Below the pieces are notes generated by a model, which worked only from the letters and a program-made list of their open reading frames with translations, was not told where the DNA came from and searched no databases. A DNA stretch of 64,000 bases. It comes from CAZFYZ01 sp964523735. GTDB lineage: Bacteria > Armatimonadota > UBA5829. The position numbers were made by a program, and so were the translations under genes. Below, one piece after another: positions 8,075-16,442 of the stretch (positions within the stretch are counted from its first letter, which is position 1; each line of letters opens with the position of its first letter). The stretch spans positions 10,608 through 74,607 of the forward strand of contig CAZFYZ010000005.1 of NCBI GenBank assembly GCA_964523735.1, written 5' to 3'.

Positions 8075-8793
8075 AATGCAAACAGGTTCAGGAAATGATG
8101 GGGGCGTATCTCTATGGGGATCTGACCCCCGATGAGATGCGCGAAGTTAGAGAGCACACTCAGGTGTGTGACGCGTGCCGCGAGGATGTCGAGAGCCGCG
8201 GGCGGGTGGTGTCCTCGCTTGACGACACTGCGCCCGAATTGACTGACGAAGAGCGAATGCGAATATCCTGGGCGGTCAAGGGAGCTATCAGGAACGCGGC
8301 GCCGGCTCGTATCGGTTGGCAGTTCACGCGTGGTTATGCGTTCGGGCTTGGTGGAGTAGCATTAGCGGGTCTCGCAGTCGCGGCGATAATGTGGGCGAAC
8401 TCAGGCAAGCCGCCCATGAGTCAGCAGGCACGCGAAGGCAAGTCCGGTGCGATCGTCGAGGTAACAGAGGTAACGGAGCCGCAGCTGCCGAAGAATGTGG
8501 ATACGCAGGATCTGACGGCTGATACCAGCGGGAGTTCCGCCATCGAGAGGTTCTCGAACGAGGCGATGCGCTCCCTGAGCACGATCTCATCGCGCGAACA
8601 CCACAATCGCCGGCATACGGCTCCGCGCGAGAAGCCGGCACAAGTGATCGACGAGCCCACGCCGGACCAGCCGAAGACCGAGGAGCCTAAGCCTGAGGAG
8701 CCAAAGGTAGAAGAACCAAAGGCAGAGCCCGCAGCCGAAGGGATGAAGCTGCCGGAGCCGACGGACGCCAATGACGCAAGAACCGCGCAATAG
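8071..8793 (+). CDS. Membrane anti-sigma factor with zinc anti-sigma domain
   Basis: This protein should bind and hold the ECF sigma factor encoded just upstream, with which it overlaps by 4 bases. The N-terminal domain has the zinc anti-sigma motif H-x3-C-x2-C at His29, Cys33 and Cys36 (HTQVCDACRED). One membrane span follows at about residues 89-110 (FGLGGVALAGLAVAAIMW). The outer part is low-complexity and ends in a Pro/Glu/Lys tail (EPKPEEPKVEEPKAEP), as in proteins that cross a wall or periplasm. The signal it senses cannot be read from the sequence. Confidence 0.85.
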   Translation: MKCKQVQEMMGAYLYGDLTPDEMREVREHTQVCDACREDVESRGRVVSSLDDTAPELTDEERMRISWAVKGAIRNAAPARIGWQFTRGYAFGLGGVALAGLAVAAIMWANSGKPPMSQQAREGKSGAIVEVTEVTEPQLPKNVDTQDLTADTSGSSAIERFSNEAMRSLSTISSREHHNRRHTAPREKPAQVIDEPTPDQPKTEEPKPEEPKVEEPKAEPAAEGMKLPEPTDANDARTAQ

Positions 8794-8810
8794 GGGTTGG
8801 GGGTCAGGAT

Positions 8811-9872
8811 TTGCGAGTTAGAGCAGGGATAGCTCGAGCGCTGCTGGTCGTGACGCTTCTCAGTCTGCCAGCCATTGCTGCTTGGGGGCAGTCGGGGGCC
8901 ACGGCAACTGTAAGGCCTGTCGGTAAGGCTACAAGCGCTCTGGTCATAATCGACGGCAAGCTCGTAGAAGTGGAATCGGCCGAGCTGCAGCGGGGCAGGC
9001 AGGTAATGATCGCCCTGCGCGACCTCGAGAAGCTCGGCTGGGGCACCGTCTCGTCGACATCGCCCGATAAGTTCAGCTTCAGAGCAAACGGCGTCACGCT
9101 CACATTCACTAAAGGCAAGGACGCGGCGATGATCAACTCGCTGGCGGTCGTGCTGCCGATCGACACGTATCTCCGCGACGGCAAGCTCATGGTCCCACTG
9201 TCGTTCGTGGCCAAGTCGCTCAACTATCAGTACGACATGGCAGAGAAGCCGGTCGCAATGATCTCGACAACACCCCCGAAACCCGCCGAGCTAACGCTGA
9301 ACACCCTCCAAGGGACTGTCCTGTACGATGGTATCGGCGTGGGCGGCGTGACCGTGCGCGCCGTTGACCCGGATTACGTCGTTGTGAAGAACGGGACCAC
9401 CAAGACCGACGCGAACGGCGAGTACAAGTTTGCGGACCTGCCGGACGGGACCTACAGGGCCTACGTCTACATCGGCGACAACCCCACCTACTTCAATGGC
9501 GCTTCCGATCCGGTCGATGCCAAGGGCGGCAGCGTCTTTCAACTGCAGCCTGTCTCGCTCGTGCGCGTGATCAGGCCCATCAAGCCCAAAGCCGGCACTC
9601 AAGTAGTCCTGCCCGGAAAGGATAACCTCGACTTCGCGTGGACACCGTGCGAGGGCACCCAGAGCTACACGCTCATCATCAGAAGGAAAGACTCCGACAA
9701 GACCCTCGCTGAGACCGCAGTCGAGAAGCCGGAAGCCAAAGTCCCCGCGAGCCTGTTCACCAAGGGCTCGTCGTACGAAGTTGAGGTAAGGGCAGCCAAC
9801 GTCCTCGGCGAGCCCATCGGCCTCACCTCCGGCCCCGGCGGGAATGCGTGGGAGTTCTCGGTAAAGAAGTAG
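8811..9872 (+). CDS. Secreted protein with copper-amine-oxidase-N-like and carboxypeptidase-regulatory-like domains
   Basis: This is a 353-residue exported protein. A signal peptide covers about residues 1-27 (ALLVVTLLSLPAIAAWGQ). Residues 35-150 resemble the copper amine oxidase N-terminal domain (VIIDGKLVEVESAELQRGRQVMIALRDL, DGKLMVPLSFVAKSL), a stalk or surface domain common in diderm Terrabacteria. Residues 165-255 look like a carboxypeptidase regulatory-like beta sandwich (GTTKTDANGEYKFADLPDGTYRAYV). The end looks like a fibronectin-III-type fold. The start is a TTG at 8811 after a G-rich leader. It is 17 bp behind the anti-sigma gene, so it may be a product or partner of that system. 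Confidence 0.7.
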   Translation: MRVRAGIARALLVVTLLSLPAIAAWGQSGATATVRPVGKATSALVIIDGKLVEVESAELQRGRQVMIALRDLEKLGWGTVSSTSPDKFSFRANGVTLTFTKGKDAAMINSLAVVLPIDTYLRDGKLMVPLSFVAKSLNYQYDMAEKPVAMISTTPPKPAELTLNTLQGTVLYDGIGVGGVTVRAVDPDYVVVKNGTTKTDANGEYKFADLPDGTYRAYVYIGDNPTYFNGASDPVDAKGGSVFQLQPVSLVRVIRPIKPKAGTQVVLPGKDNLDFAWTPCEGTQSYTLIIRRKDSDKTLAETAVEKPEAKVPASLFTKGSSYEVEVRAANVLGEPIGLTSGPGGNAWEFSVKK

Positions 9873-9997
9873 CGCCCTGGCAGCCGCCGGACAAAGTGGC
9901 GCCATGGGTTGTGGCAGGCGTCTCTGAGGCCCTCCGGAAGCGTGACACACTTCCTGGGGTCGAAGACCCCGACTACAACGACTTTGTCTGTTCGCTG

Positions 9998-10558
9998 CTA
10001 GACCCGCGAAGCCAGCACGCGCTGTGCCATCAGAATCCCGCAGATGCTCTTGGCATCCTTGATCTCGCCCGACAGAATCTTGCCGACTGCCTCGTCCATC
10101 GAAACCTCGACTACTTCGATGAACTCATCCGCGTCAGCCTGGGCCTTGGCTTTCACGAGGTCCTCCGCCAGGAAAGTGTGCAGCATCTCACTCGAGTATC
10201 CGGGGGCGAGGTACGATCGAAACATTGTGGTCACACGGTTGGCGTGGTAGCCGATCTCCTCTTCCAGCTCACGGACCACGCATGCCCCTGGGTCTTCGCC
10301 GGGGTCGATCGTGCCGGCCGGAATCTCGAGGAGTGTCTCTCCGGCAGCCTGCCTGAACTGCCTCACCAGCACGATCCTGTCGTGATCTATCAGGGGCACA
10401 GCCGCAACTGCTCCACGGTGGACAACGACCTCTCGTGTGCTCTCGCGGCCATTTGGCAGCCGCACGCGATCGACCCGCAGCTTCACAAGCCGCCCGGAGA
10501 ATACCTCGTTGCTCTCGATCGTCTCTTCTCGGAGTTCCATGGTGACATTATAGTCCAA
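9998..10558 (-). CDS. Nudix hydrolase, ADP-ribose pyrophosphatase type
   Basis: The Nudix box G-x5-E-x7-R-E-x2-E-E-x-G is complete at residues 82-104 (GTIDPGEDPGACVVRELEEEIGY). The preceding VRQFRQAAGETLLEIPAG is the typical ADP-ribose pyrophosphatase lead-in. The likely reaction is hydrolysis of ADP-ribose to AMP and ribose 5-phosphate. The 186-residue length is normal. MELREETIES, six residues in, is an alternative start. It converges on the secreted protein gene (125 bp between them) and lies 179 bp downstream of a response regulator on the same strand. Confidence 0.92.
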   Translation of the reverse strand: MDYNVTMELREETIESNEVFSGRLVKLRVDRVRLPNGRESTREVVVHRGAVAAVPLIDHDRIVLVRQFRQAAGETLLEIPAGTIDPGEDPGACVVRELEEEIGYHANRVTTMFRSYLAPGYSSEMLHTFLAEDLVKAKAQADADEFIEVVEVSMDEAVGKILSGEIKDAKSICGILMAQRVLASRV

Positions 10559-10737
10559 GAGCTCAGGAGCAGGAAGACGAAGCGCCCATTTGGAAGTGCC
10601 GGTGCTTCATCGCCGCAATCCAATATGGGTTGTGTTTGCGGGCTTCTCGACTAGCTTAGGACGTAATGAGGATGATGGGAGGGGGAAGGTAGCGGTGAAC
10701 CTGGGTGGGGTCGGTCGACCCCACCCGAACAATCTTC

Positions 10738-11487
10738 TTAGAGAGCGCTTGCTGGCTCTCTGATCTCGAACTTGTAACCGACGCCCCAGATCGTGGTGAT
10801 GCGGCAGGGGCTGCCGTTGGCTTCGATCTTGCGGCGGAGCCTCTTGATGTGCTGATCAACGGTTCTCTCGTCGCCATAGAACTCCTGGTAAGCCCAGACC
10901 TGCTCCAGAAGCTGCTCTCGTGTAAAGACTCGGTTGCGATTGGACGCCAGGTACCAGAGGAGGTCGAACTCCTTGGGCGTGAGGTCGATTCTCTGCTCGC
11001 CCACAAGCACCTCGCGGGAGATGCGGCTGATCGCCAATCCAGGCAGATTGAGGACCTGCTGCTCATCCGGACTGGGAACATAAGCCGCGCGTCGCAGAAC
11101 GGCCTTGACTCTGGCGAGAAGCTCGCGCGGTGAGAACGGCTTGGTTACATAGTCGTCCGCGCCGATCTCGAGCCCGAGAACGCGGTCCACCTCGTCTACG
11201 CGGGCGCTCAACATAATCAGCGGCACGTTGCTGCTCTTACGGATCTCCTTGCAGACATCCAGCCCGTCGACGCCCGGCAGCATGAGATCAAGGATCACGA
11301 GATCAGGCTTCTGGTTCCTGACCATCTCCAGGCCTTCGTTGCCGTCGCCGGTGCAGGCCACTGTGTAGCCGGCCTTCTCGAAGTAGAGCGATATCAGATC
11401 GCATACGTTCTCTTCATCGTCTATGACGAGCACCTTAGGCCCGCCGTTGCCGGTTTCATCCTTCTTGAGCACGCTCTGAACGTCCAT
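10738..11487 (-). CDS. OmpR/PhoB-family response regulator, no kinase nearby
   Basis: This is a two-component transcription regulator. The receiver domain has the acidic pair DD at residues 23-24, the phospho-acceptor Asp67 (VILDLMLPG), the MLSA switch residue region and the VTKPFSP lysine. The C terminus is a winged helix (IDLTPKEFDLLWYLASNRNRVFTREQLLEQVW, TVDQHIKRLRRKI, TIWGVGYKF). No histidine kinase gene is adjacent, so it is an orphan in this window. A strong promoter (TTGACA, 17 bp, TATACT) lies upstream on the minus strand at 11550-11578. Confidence 0.95.
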   Translation of the reverse strand: MDVQSVLKKDETGNGGPKVLVIDDEENVCDLISLYFEKAGYTVACTGDGNEGLEMVRNQKPDLVILDLMLPGVDGLDVCKEIRKSSNVPLIMLSARVDEVDRVLGLEIGADDYVTKPFSPRELLARVKAVLRRAAYVPSPDEQQVLNLPGLAISRISREVLVGEQRIDLTPKEFDLLWYLASNRNRVFTREQLLEQVWAYQEFYGDERTVDQHIKRLRRKIEANGSPCRITTIWGVGYKFEIREPASAL

Positions 11488-11549
11488 CGCGCGAAGTCAC
11501 CTCGACTATAGTTAGTTGTACTCGCCTCTGGCGATTACGGTTCAGCCTC

Positions 11550-11578
11550 AGTATAGGTGAGTCTGCCCTGCATGTCAA
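11550..11578 (-). promoter_or_regulatory. Sigma-70-type promoter of the response regulator
   Basis: On the minus strand a perfect -35 TTGACA (11573-11578) and a -10 TATACT (11550-11555) are 17 bp apart. The predicted start of transcription is near 11543, giving a leader of about 56 bases before the regulator's ATG at 11487. Confidence 0.75.
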
Positions 11579-11986
11579 GGCCCCAACAAGAAAAAGACCA
11601 AAATACGTATTCTCACCACAGAATTGAACCCGCGCGGGCACGAATGCAAACGGTTCTTAGGTGACAAGACGCGCGCGATGCAGGCCTGGGCGCCGTTGCA
11701 TAGGCTTTGGTTTGCGCTGCGCCGCGGCTTTCCCCTCGATCGCCGGTTCGCTTGAGACGGCTTTCGTTGGGTCTGCGCAAGATTGATGTCCACGTAGTGA
11801 ATCTCAACTACACGCGGCGGAACGCGTCTGATAACTTGGCTACTAAGGCTACCCCTGCGGGAACCACTATGACATCCCGGGCAAGTGCAGCCGCCCGGGA
11901 AGCCGGAGGTAACAGGTCAGACTTCAGAATGAGGAGTACGAAGGTTACACTCACGGAGTGTGCGCTGTTTCCGGTCGGTGTGTGAG
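11579..11986. other. Intergenic stretch between two divergent genes, no gene seen
   Basis: About 580 bp separate the response regulator from efp. Beyond the two promoters I see only short hairpins: a 7-bp perfect stem CCCGGGC/GCCCGGG at 11876-11899 with a 10-base loop, and ACACTC-ACG-GAGTGT at 11947-11961. A 92-codon open frame at 11707-11985 has an Arg/Ser/Ala-rich composition typical of GC-rich random frames and no start signal. Confidence 0.5.
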
Positions 11987-12011
11987 TTTGCGGATGGCCG
12001 ATGGCCTATGC

Positions 12012-12017
12012 TATAAT
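12012..12017 (+). promoter_or_regulatory. Predicted -10 box of efp
   Basis: A perfect TATAAT lies 50 bp upstream of the efp ATG. The -35 region (TTGCGG at 11988-11993, 18 bp away) is weak. The promoter position argues that the ATG at 12001, which precedes the -10 box in the open frame, is not the start of efp. Confidence 0.55.
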
Positions 12018-12066
12018 TCGACCGACGAAGAGATACTTAAAGCTCGGAGGGATTTCCAGACTCTAT

Positions 12067-12627
12067 ATGGACACCAGTGATTTCAGGAACGGTCTGTCGA
12101 TCATCGTTGACGGCGAGATATGCACTATCGTTGAGTTTCAGCATGTCAAACCAGGCAAGGGTCCGGCGTTTGTCAGGAGCAAACTGAAGAACGTCCGGAA
12201 CGGAGCGGTGACCGAGAAGACCTGGAGAGCGGGAGAGAAGATGGATCAGGCCATCCTCGAGCGCTATCCTATGCAGTACAGCTATCAGCAGGATGGCGAG
12301 TACTTCTTCATGGACCCTGAGAGCTATGAGATGGTCCCGATTGCCAAAGAGAAGATCGGTGACGGGGTGAAGTTCCTGAAGGAAGGACTCGAAGTCACGG
12401 CACTAGCGCACAAAGAAGAGATCATAAACGTTGAGCTTCCTTTTACCATGGAAGCAGTGATCGCGGAGACTGATCCGGGTGTCCGCGGCGACACTGCATC
12501 AGGTGGAAGCAAGCCGGCGACACTCGAGACAGGCGCGGTTATCCAGGTGCCATTCTTCATCAATATCGGCGACCGTGTGAAAGTTGACACGCGCACCGGC
12601 GCGTACCTGGAGCGGAGCAAAGATTAG
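12067..12627 (+). CDS. efp: Elongation factor P
   Basis: EF-P enters the ribosomal E site and rescues stalls at polyproline. The 186-residue protein starts MDTSDFRNGLSIIVDGEICTI, the usual EF-P beginning. The loop that is post-translationally modified in many bacteria is VKPGKGPAFVR, with lysine 31 at its tip. The C-terminal OB domain (GDRVKVDTRTGAYLERSKD) is complete. I set the start at 12067, not 12001, because the -10 box is inside the longer frame. GGAGGG at 12046-12051 is rather far (15 bases) for a Shine-Dalgarno. Modification enzymes are not in the window. It starts the efp-accB-accC-nusB-folD cluster. Confidence 0.95.
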   Translation: MDTSDFRNGLSIIVDGEICTIVEFQHVKPGKGPAFVRSKLKNVRNGAVTEKTWRAGEKMDQAILERYPMQYSYQQDGEYFFMDPESYEMVPIAKEKIGDGVKFLKEGLEVTALAHKEEIINVELPFTMEAVIAETDPGVRGDTASGGSKPATLETGAVIQVPFFINIGDRVKVDTRTGAYLERSKD

Positions 12628-12663
12628 CAGTGCCCGGCCCCACTGAGATGGAGGGTTGAGGTC

Positions 12664-13729
12664 ATGCCAGTAAGCACGCACAGGAAGAGCCAGATTGTCG
12701 GGATAACCGACAGGTTGACAGGCTGCGCCCTTAAGATAGGGGGGCCGGCTTTCGCGGTCGCGCTGATCTTCAGCGCGGTAATCATCTACGGCGGGCACAT
12801 CAATGGATTGAACAAGATGAGCCCGAACGACAAGAGCTATCTGCTCAGCTCGGTCAATCTCGCTGTTCAAGCGCTTGTGATCGGGGCAGCCGTGGTTGTT
12901 GCTGCGGTTGTTGTGCGTTGGTCGCGCTTTGAAGAGAGCGGTCAGATACTCTTGCTTGTTGGGGCAGGGATGTTCTTCGGTATTCCCCTGCTCTTGGGAG
13001 CTACGGCCAATGTGGTCGGCGCTGAGAGCAAGAAGTCGCTGCTCTCGATCGTCAACTCATTGCGCACTGCCGGAATGACCGCGCTGCTGCCTGGCCTGGT
13101 GCTGGTGCTGCGGGACGGGATTCTGAGAATATGGAACGGCGTCTCCGTCAGGCGGGTCATGGAGCGGAGATGGCAGAACGCCCAAGTGCTGGGACATGGA
13201 TACCTGCCGCTCGTTTGTGCGAGATCATTGTCCGGCGTGGCAGTCGCGCAAGAGTTGTTGGAGGATCAAGGCAGGCTGCTGTGATGAGTCGGTCATCCTC
13301 AAGGCAATGGCCGCCGGAGGAATGGACAAAGACAACATCCACGCGCAAGGCATTATTGCCAGCCTGAGCACTGAGAAGCCGAACAACACCAAGTTTTCGC
13401 GGAAGCTAAAAGGCCAACGGTGCAAGCGCTGCTTCATCTATGCACGCCATCAGGCGGACAAGTATCGAGTCCTTAGCCCGCTGGTGTTTCCGGCGGTTGT
13501 GCTGGCAATGTGGGCCTACTATCCTGTGATCAGTGCCTGGCTTCTGATAGGGTTCGGCAAGATCGATAGGTTCATGAGTTTTCTGACCCTCCGGCCCGTT
13601 GGGTCTAGCTTTGAACTGGGAAGTGATGGAACCATACTCGTCGGTCTTTCTGTCGTCTGGCTGGCGTTGATTGGCATAAGCTATGCGCTTCGTGCGCTGG
13701 AGTATCTAGTTTTCGATTTGCAGGTGTAG
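12664..13729 (+). pseudogene. Cys-rich membrane protein split by a one-base frameshift
   Basis: Two open frames belong to one gene. The first part (from ATG 12664) has three membrane segments (about residues 27-45, 69-88, 97-117) and runs to RRWQNAQ. The second, in the +1 frame, continues KCWDMDTCRSFVRDHCPAWQ, then a Cys-rich stretch (RKSCWRIKAGCCDE), CKRC, and two more membrane segments. Removing one C from the CCC run at 13181-13183 joins them as RRWQNAKCWDMDTC. The whole span is 1066 bases, one more than a multiple of three, which fits exactly one extra base. I recall a family of membrane proteins with this CW...C..F.R..CP...CW pattern but know no function. It may be a real frameshift or an assembly error. 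It sits between efp and accB, two bases ahead of accB. Confidence 0.7.
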
Positions 13730-13731
13730 CG

Positions 13732-14151
13732 GTGGATGTCGCAAAGATAGAAGAACTGATCACTGTGCTGGAGGGCTCTCGATCCGAAGAGCTGTGTGTG
13801 CGTAAGGGCGATTTCGGCGTTTGCATCAAGAAGGGCAGAAAGCCCGCTCATGCTCCGGCCGCGCACGCCCCGGCCAAAGTCGAGCCAAAGGCACCGGCCA
13901 CTCACGTGGAGTCCCCGAATGAGCGTCTCATCACGGCGCCAATGGTTGGCATATTCCACGTGGTTGACGGCATCGCCAAGCCGGGGAGCAAGATCAGCGC
14001 GGGGCAGGTGGTCGGCTCGATAGAGTCGATGAAGCTGCTGAATGACATAGTCTGCGACGTGACTGGGACTGTAGTCGAATCAATGGTTGAGGATGGGATG
14101 CCCGTCGAGTACGGACAGCCGTTGTGCAGGGTCGAGAAGGCTGAAGCATGA
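13732..14151 (+). CDS. accB: Biotin carboxyl carrier protein of acetyl-CoA carboxylase
   Basis: AccB carries the biotin that AccC carboxylates for malonyl-CoA and fatty-acid synthesis. The 139-residue protein has a short N-terminal domain, an Ala/Pro linker (HAPAAHAPAKVEPKAPA, residues 40-57) and a biotinyl domain with the acceptor Lys101 in ESMKLLND (the common form is EAMKLMNE). The start is a GTG at 13732, two bases after the preceding stop. The stop overlaps the following pseudopilin-like gene as ATGA, so translation is coupled. Confidence 0.93.
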   Translation: MDVAKIEELITVLEGSRSEELCVRKGDFGVCIKKGRKPAHAPAAHAPAKVEPKAPATHVESPNERLITAPMVGIFHVVDGIAKPGSKISAGQVVGSIESMKLLNDIVCDVTGTVVESMVEDGMPVEYGQPLCRVEKAEA

Positions 14152-14546
14152 AGCTCAACAACAGAGGAAACTGGACGCTGATCGGGTTACTTGCGGCGGT
14201 CGCCATTGTGGCCATTCTCGCGGCTTACTACACCGTCGGCGGCGGTGGTGTTGGCACGGTCAAGAAGGACAGTAAGCTGCTGGACAGCAAGAGCGAGAAG
14301 AAGACAGTAATAGGCCAATCCATCGATACCGGCAAGGCTGCCGATTGCCAACAGCGAATACACCAGATCAGGCTAGGCATCGACGCGTATAAGAGTTCCA
14401 GCGCCAGCGATGCGAATCCGTCCTCGTTCAAGGACATCGGCCTTGGTGTTTCCACGGACTACTTCAAGTGTCCGGTGTCCGGCCAGGCCTATACGTATGA
14501 CCCGGCGACGGGCAGAGTCCAGTGCCCGACGCACACGCAGTACTAG
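14148..14546 (+). CDS. Pseudopilin-like membrane protein between accB and accC
   Basis: This 132-residue protein has an N-terminal helix RGNWTLIGLLAAVAIVAILA that looks like a type IV pilin leader (compare RGFTLIELL). It has an extra residue after Gly and lacks the Glu at position +5 that pilins need for assembly. The C terminus has a CPVSGQAYTYDPATGRVQCP pattern with two cysteines, as in short pseudopilins. Whether prepilin peptidase would cut it is uncertain. It overlaps accB by 4 bases and precedes accC by 13 bp, an odd place for a pilin gene. Confidence 0.7.
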   Translation: MKLNNRGNWTLIGLLAAVAIVAILAAYYTVGGGGVGTVKKDSKLLDSKSEKKTVIGQSIDTGKAADCQQRIHQIRLGIDAYKSSSASDANPSSFKDIGLGVSTDYFKCPVSGQAYTYDPATGRVQCPTHTQY

Positions 14547-14559
14547 GTGGGGGTTTCGC

Positions 14560-15909
14560 TTGTTCAAGAAAGTATTGGTAGCCAATCGAGGTGAGATTGC
14601 TCTCAGGGTAATCCGGGCCTGCAAGGAGATGAAGATCGCTACGGTAGCCATCTACTCCGAGGCCGACCGGGACTCGCTCCACGTTCGGATGGCGGATGAG
14701 GCGATCTGTGTGGGCCCTCCGCCGAGCAAAGACAGCTACCTCAACATGCCGAATATCATCAGTGCCGCGGTTATCACCGGCGCTGAGGCCATTCACCCCG
14801 GCTACGCCTACTTCTCCGAGCAAGCCAGCTTCGCCGAGGCGTGCGAGGCCTGCAACCTCAAGTTCATCGGCCCGAAGCCGTCGGCGATCGAACTGATGGG
14901 CGACAAGGCGCGCGCCAAAGAGACAGCGGCCAAGGCAGGAGTTCCTGTTATCCCCGGCAGCAAGGGCATCGTTCAGAGTGAACAGGATGCTTTCAAGACC
15001 GCTTCGAAGATGGGCTACCCGATCAGGCTCAAGGCAACTGCGGGCGGCGGCGGTCGGGGGATTCGCGTGGTTCACAGCCAGGATGATCTCGCCGGTCAGC
15101 TCAAGATCGCTCAGGCCGAGGCGGAGTCGGCGTTTGGCAATGGCGAGCTCTACATCGAGAAGGAGATCGAGGAGCCGAGGCACGTTGAGATCCAGATAAT
15201 GGGTGATGAGCACGGGCACTATGTCCACCTCGGCGAGCGCGAATGCTCTATCCAGCGCCGAAACCAGAAGCTCATCGAGGAGTCGCCGTCGGTCGCCGTC
15301 ACTCCACGCATACGGGAGCGCATGGGCGAAGCCGCGATCAAGCTGGCCAAGGCCGTCGGTTATGTGAACGCAGGCACGGTCGAGTTTCTGCTGGATAGCC
15401 ATGGCGACTTCTACTTCATGGAGATGAACACTCGGGTCCAGGTCGAGCATCCGGTGACCGAGGCTGTCACGGGCGTTGATATCGTGAAAGAGCAGCTCAG
15501 GGTAGCGTCCGGCGAGAAGCTGGATGTCACTCAGAAGGACATCCACCTGGATGGGCACGCGATTGAGTGCAGGATCATCGCCGAAGACCCCATTAACAAC
15601 TTTGCGCCTTCAGTGGGCACGATCAGCCACCTGGCAGCGCCCGGCGGGATCGGGGTCAGGCTCGATACGCACGTCTACGCGGGGTACGAAGTGCCGCCTT
15701 ACTACGACGCGATGCTCTGCAAACTCATCGTGTGGGGCAAGGACCGCACAGAAGCAATAGCCAGGATGATGCGCTGCCTCTCGGAGTTCGAGATCGAGGG
15801 GATCAAGACGAATATCGAGTATCAGATGCAGATCATCTCGAACCCATACTTCCGCAATGGCGAGCTGTCGACGAGCTTCATTCCCAGGCGCATGGCGGCA
15901 GGAGGATAG
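14560..15909 (+). CDS. accC: Biotin carboxylase subunit of acetyl-CoA carboxylase
   Basis: AccC is the ATP-grasp enzyme that carboxylates biotin on AccB. The 449-residue length matches E. coli. Landmarks are KVLVANRGEIALRVIRACKE, HPGYAYFSE, the glycine-rich ATP loop KATAGGGGRGIRVV, ERECSIQRRNQKLIEE and the active-site FMEMNTRVQVEHPVTE. I chose the TTG at 14560 because it gives the family N terminus and AGGTGGGG lies about 7 bases before it; the longer frame runs back through the pseudopilin gene. accA and accD are not present here. Confidence 0.96.
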   Translation: MFKKVLVANRGEIALRVIRACKEMKIATVAIYSEADRDSLHVRMADEAICVGPPPSKDSYLNMPNIISAAVITGAEAIHPGYAYFSEQASFAEACEACNLKFIGPKPSAIELMGDKARAKETAAKAGVPVIPGSKGIVQSEQDAFKTASKMGYPIRLKATAGGGGRGIRVVHSQDDLAGQLKIAQAEAESAFGNGELYIEKEIEEPRHVEIQIMGDEHGHYVHLGERECSIQRRNQKLIEESPSVAVTPRIRERMGEAAIKLAKAVGYVNAGTVEFLLDSHGDFYFMEMNTRVQVEHPVTEAVTGVDIVKEQLRVASGEKLDVTQKDIHLDGHAIECRIIAEDPINNFAPSVGTISHLAAPGGIGVRLDTHVYAGYEVPPYYDAMLCKLIVWGKDRTEAIARMMRCLSEFEIEGIKTNIEYQMQIISNPYFRNGELSTSFIPRRMAAGG

Positions 15910-15932
15910 GGGCCGCTGCTCCAGCCCTGCCG

Positions 15933-16382
15933 ATGAAGAAGACCCGACGCGCTGCTCGAGAACTGGCCCTGAATGTGCTCTATCAGTGGGATGCCTCCCG
16001 GGTGCCCTTTGATGAGGCCCTTGAGACCGCCATGGAATTTGCTGACATGACCGGGATCGGAGGCAACGACACCGAACGCGCCTCCGAGGCAAGAGACTAT
16101 GCGCGCATGCTCGCCTGCGGCGTCAAGGACAGCATTCAAGAGCTGGACAAGCACATCGATGCGCTTGCCGAAGGTTGGCCGGTGGACCGGCAGCCGGCGG
16201 TGGATCGGAACATACTGCGAATCGCGATCTACGAGATCAGCCGCGTGGATTCAGTGCCCCCGATCGTGGCGGTGGATGAGGCTGTAGAGCTTGCAAAGAA
16301 GTTCTCGACTGCCGAGTCAGGCAAGTTCGTTAACGGAGTCCTGGCCGGGTATCTGAAGCAGGTACTAGGTGATGGGGGTTAG
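15933..16382 (+). CDS. nusB: Transcription antitermination protein NusB
   Basis: NusB with NusE binds boxA RNA and keeps RNA polymerase processive on rRNA operons. The 149-residue protein starts MKKTRRAARELALNVLYQWD and contains WPVDRQPAVDRNILRIAIYEI and VAVDEAVELAKKFSTAESGKFVNGVL, all classic. The ATG at 15933 gives the family N terminus. The last codons (GDGG-stop) lie in the first arm of the 7-bp repeat array at 16374-16432, so the array supplies the stop codon. Confidence 0.96.
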   Translation: MKKTRRAARELALNVLYQWDASRVPFDEALETAMEFADMTGIGGNDTERASEARDYARMLACGVKDSIQELDKHIDALAEGWPVDRQPAVDRNILRIAIYEISRVDSVPPIVAVDEAVELAKKFSTAESGKFVNGVLAGYLKQVLGDGG

Positions 16383-16432
16383 GTGTTGGGGTCGAGGCCG
16401 GCCCTAACACCTAACACCCAATACCCAACACC
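16374..16432. repeat. 7-bp degenerate array, inverted pair, nusB-folD gap
   Basis: The right arm (16402-16432) is a run of heptamers CTAACAC CTAACAC CCAATAC CCAACAC. The left arm (16374-16391) contains GTTAGGT GTTGGGG. About 17 bases of each arm can pair with two mismatches, with TCGAGGCCGG in the loop. The array begins inside the last codons of nusB and ends next to the GGAGGA of folD. Confidence 0.8.
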
Positions 16433-16442
16433 GGAGGAAGAA

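Noticed and set aside
11707..11985. A 92-residue protein upstream of efp
   Set aside because: Arg/Ser/Ala-rich, no start signal, and it overlaps the promoter of efp.
14464..15558. A 364-codon open frame on the minus strand
   Set aside because: It is antisense to accC; a shadow of codon bias.
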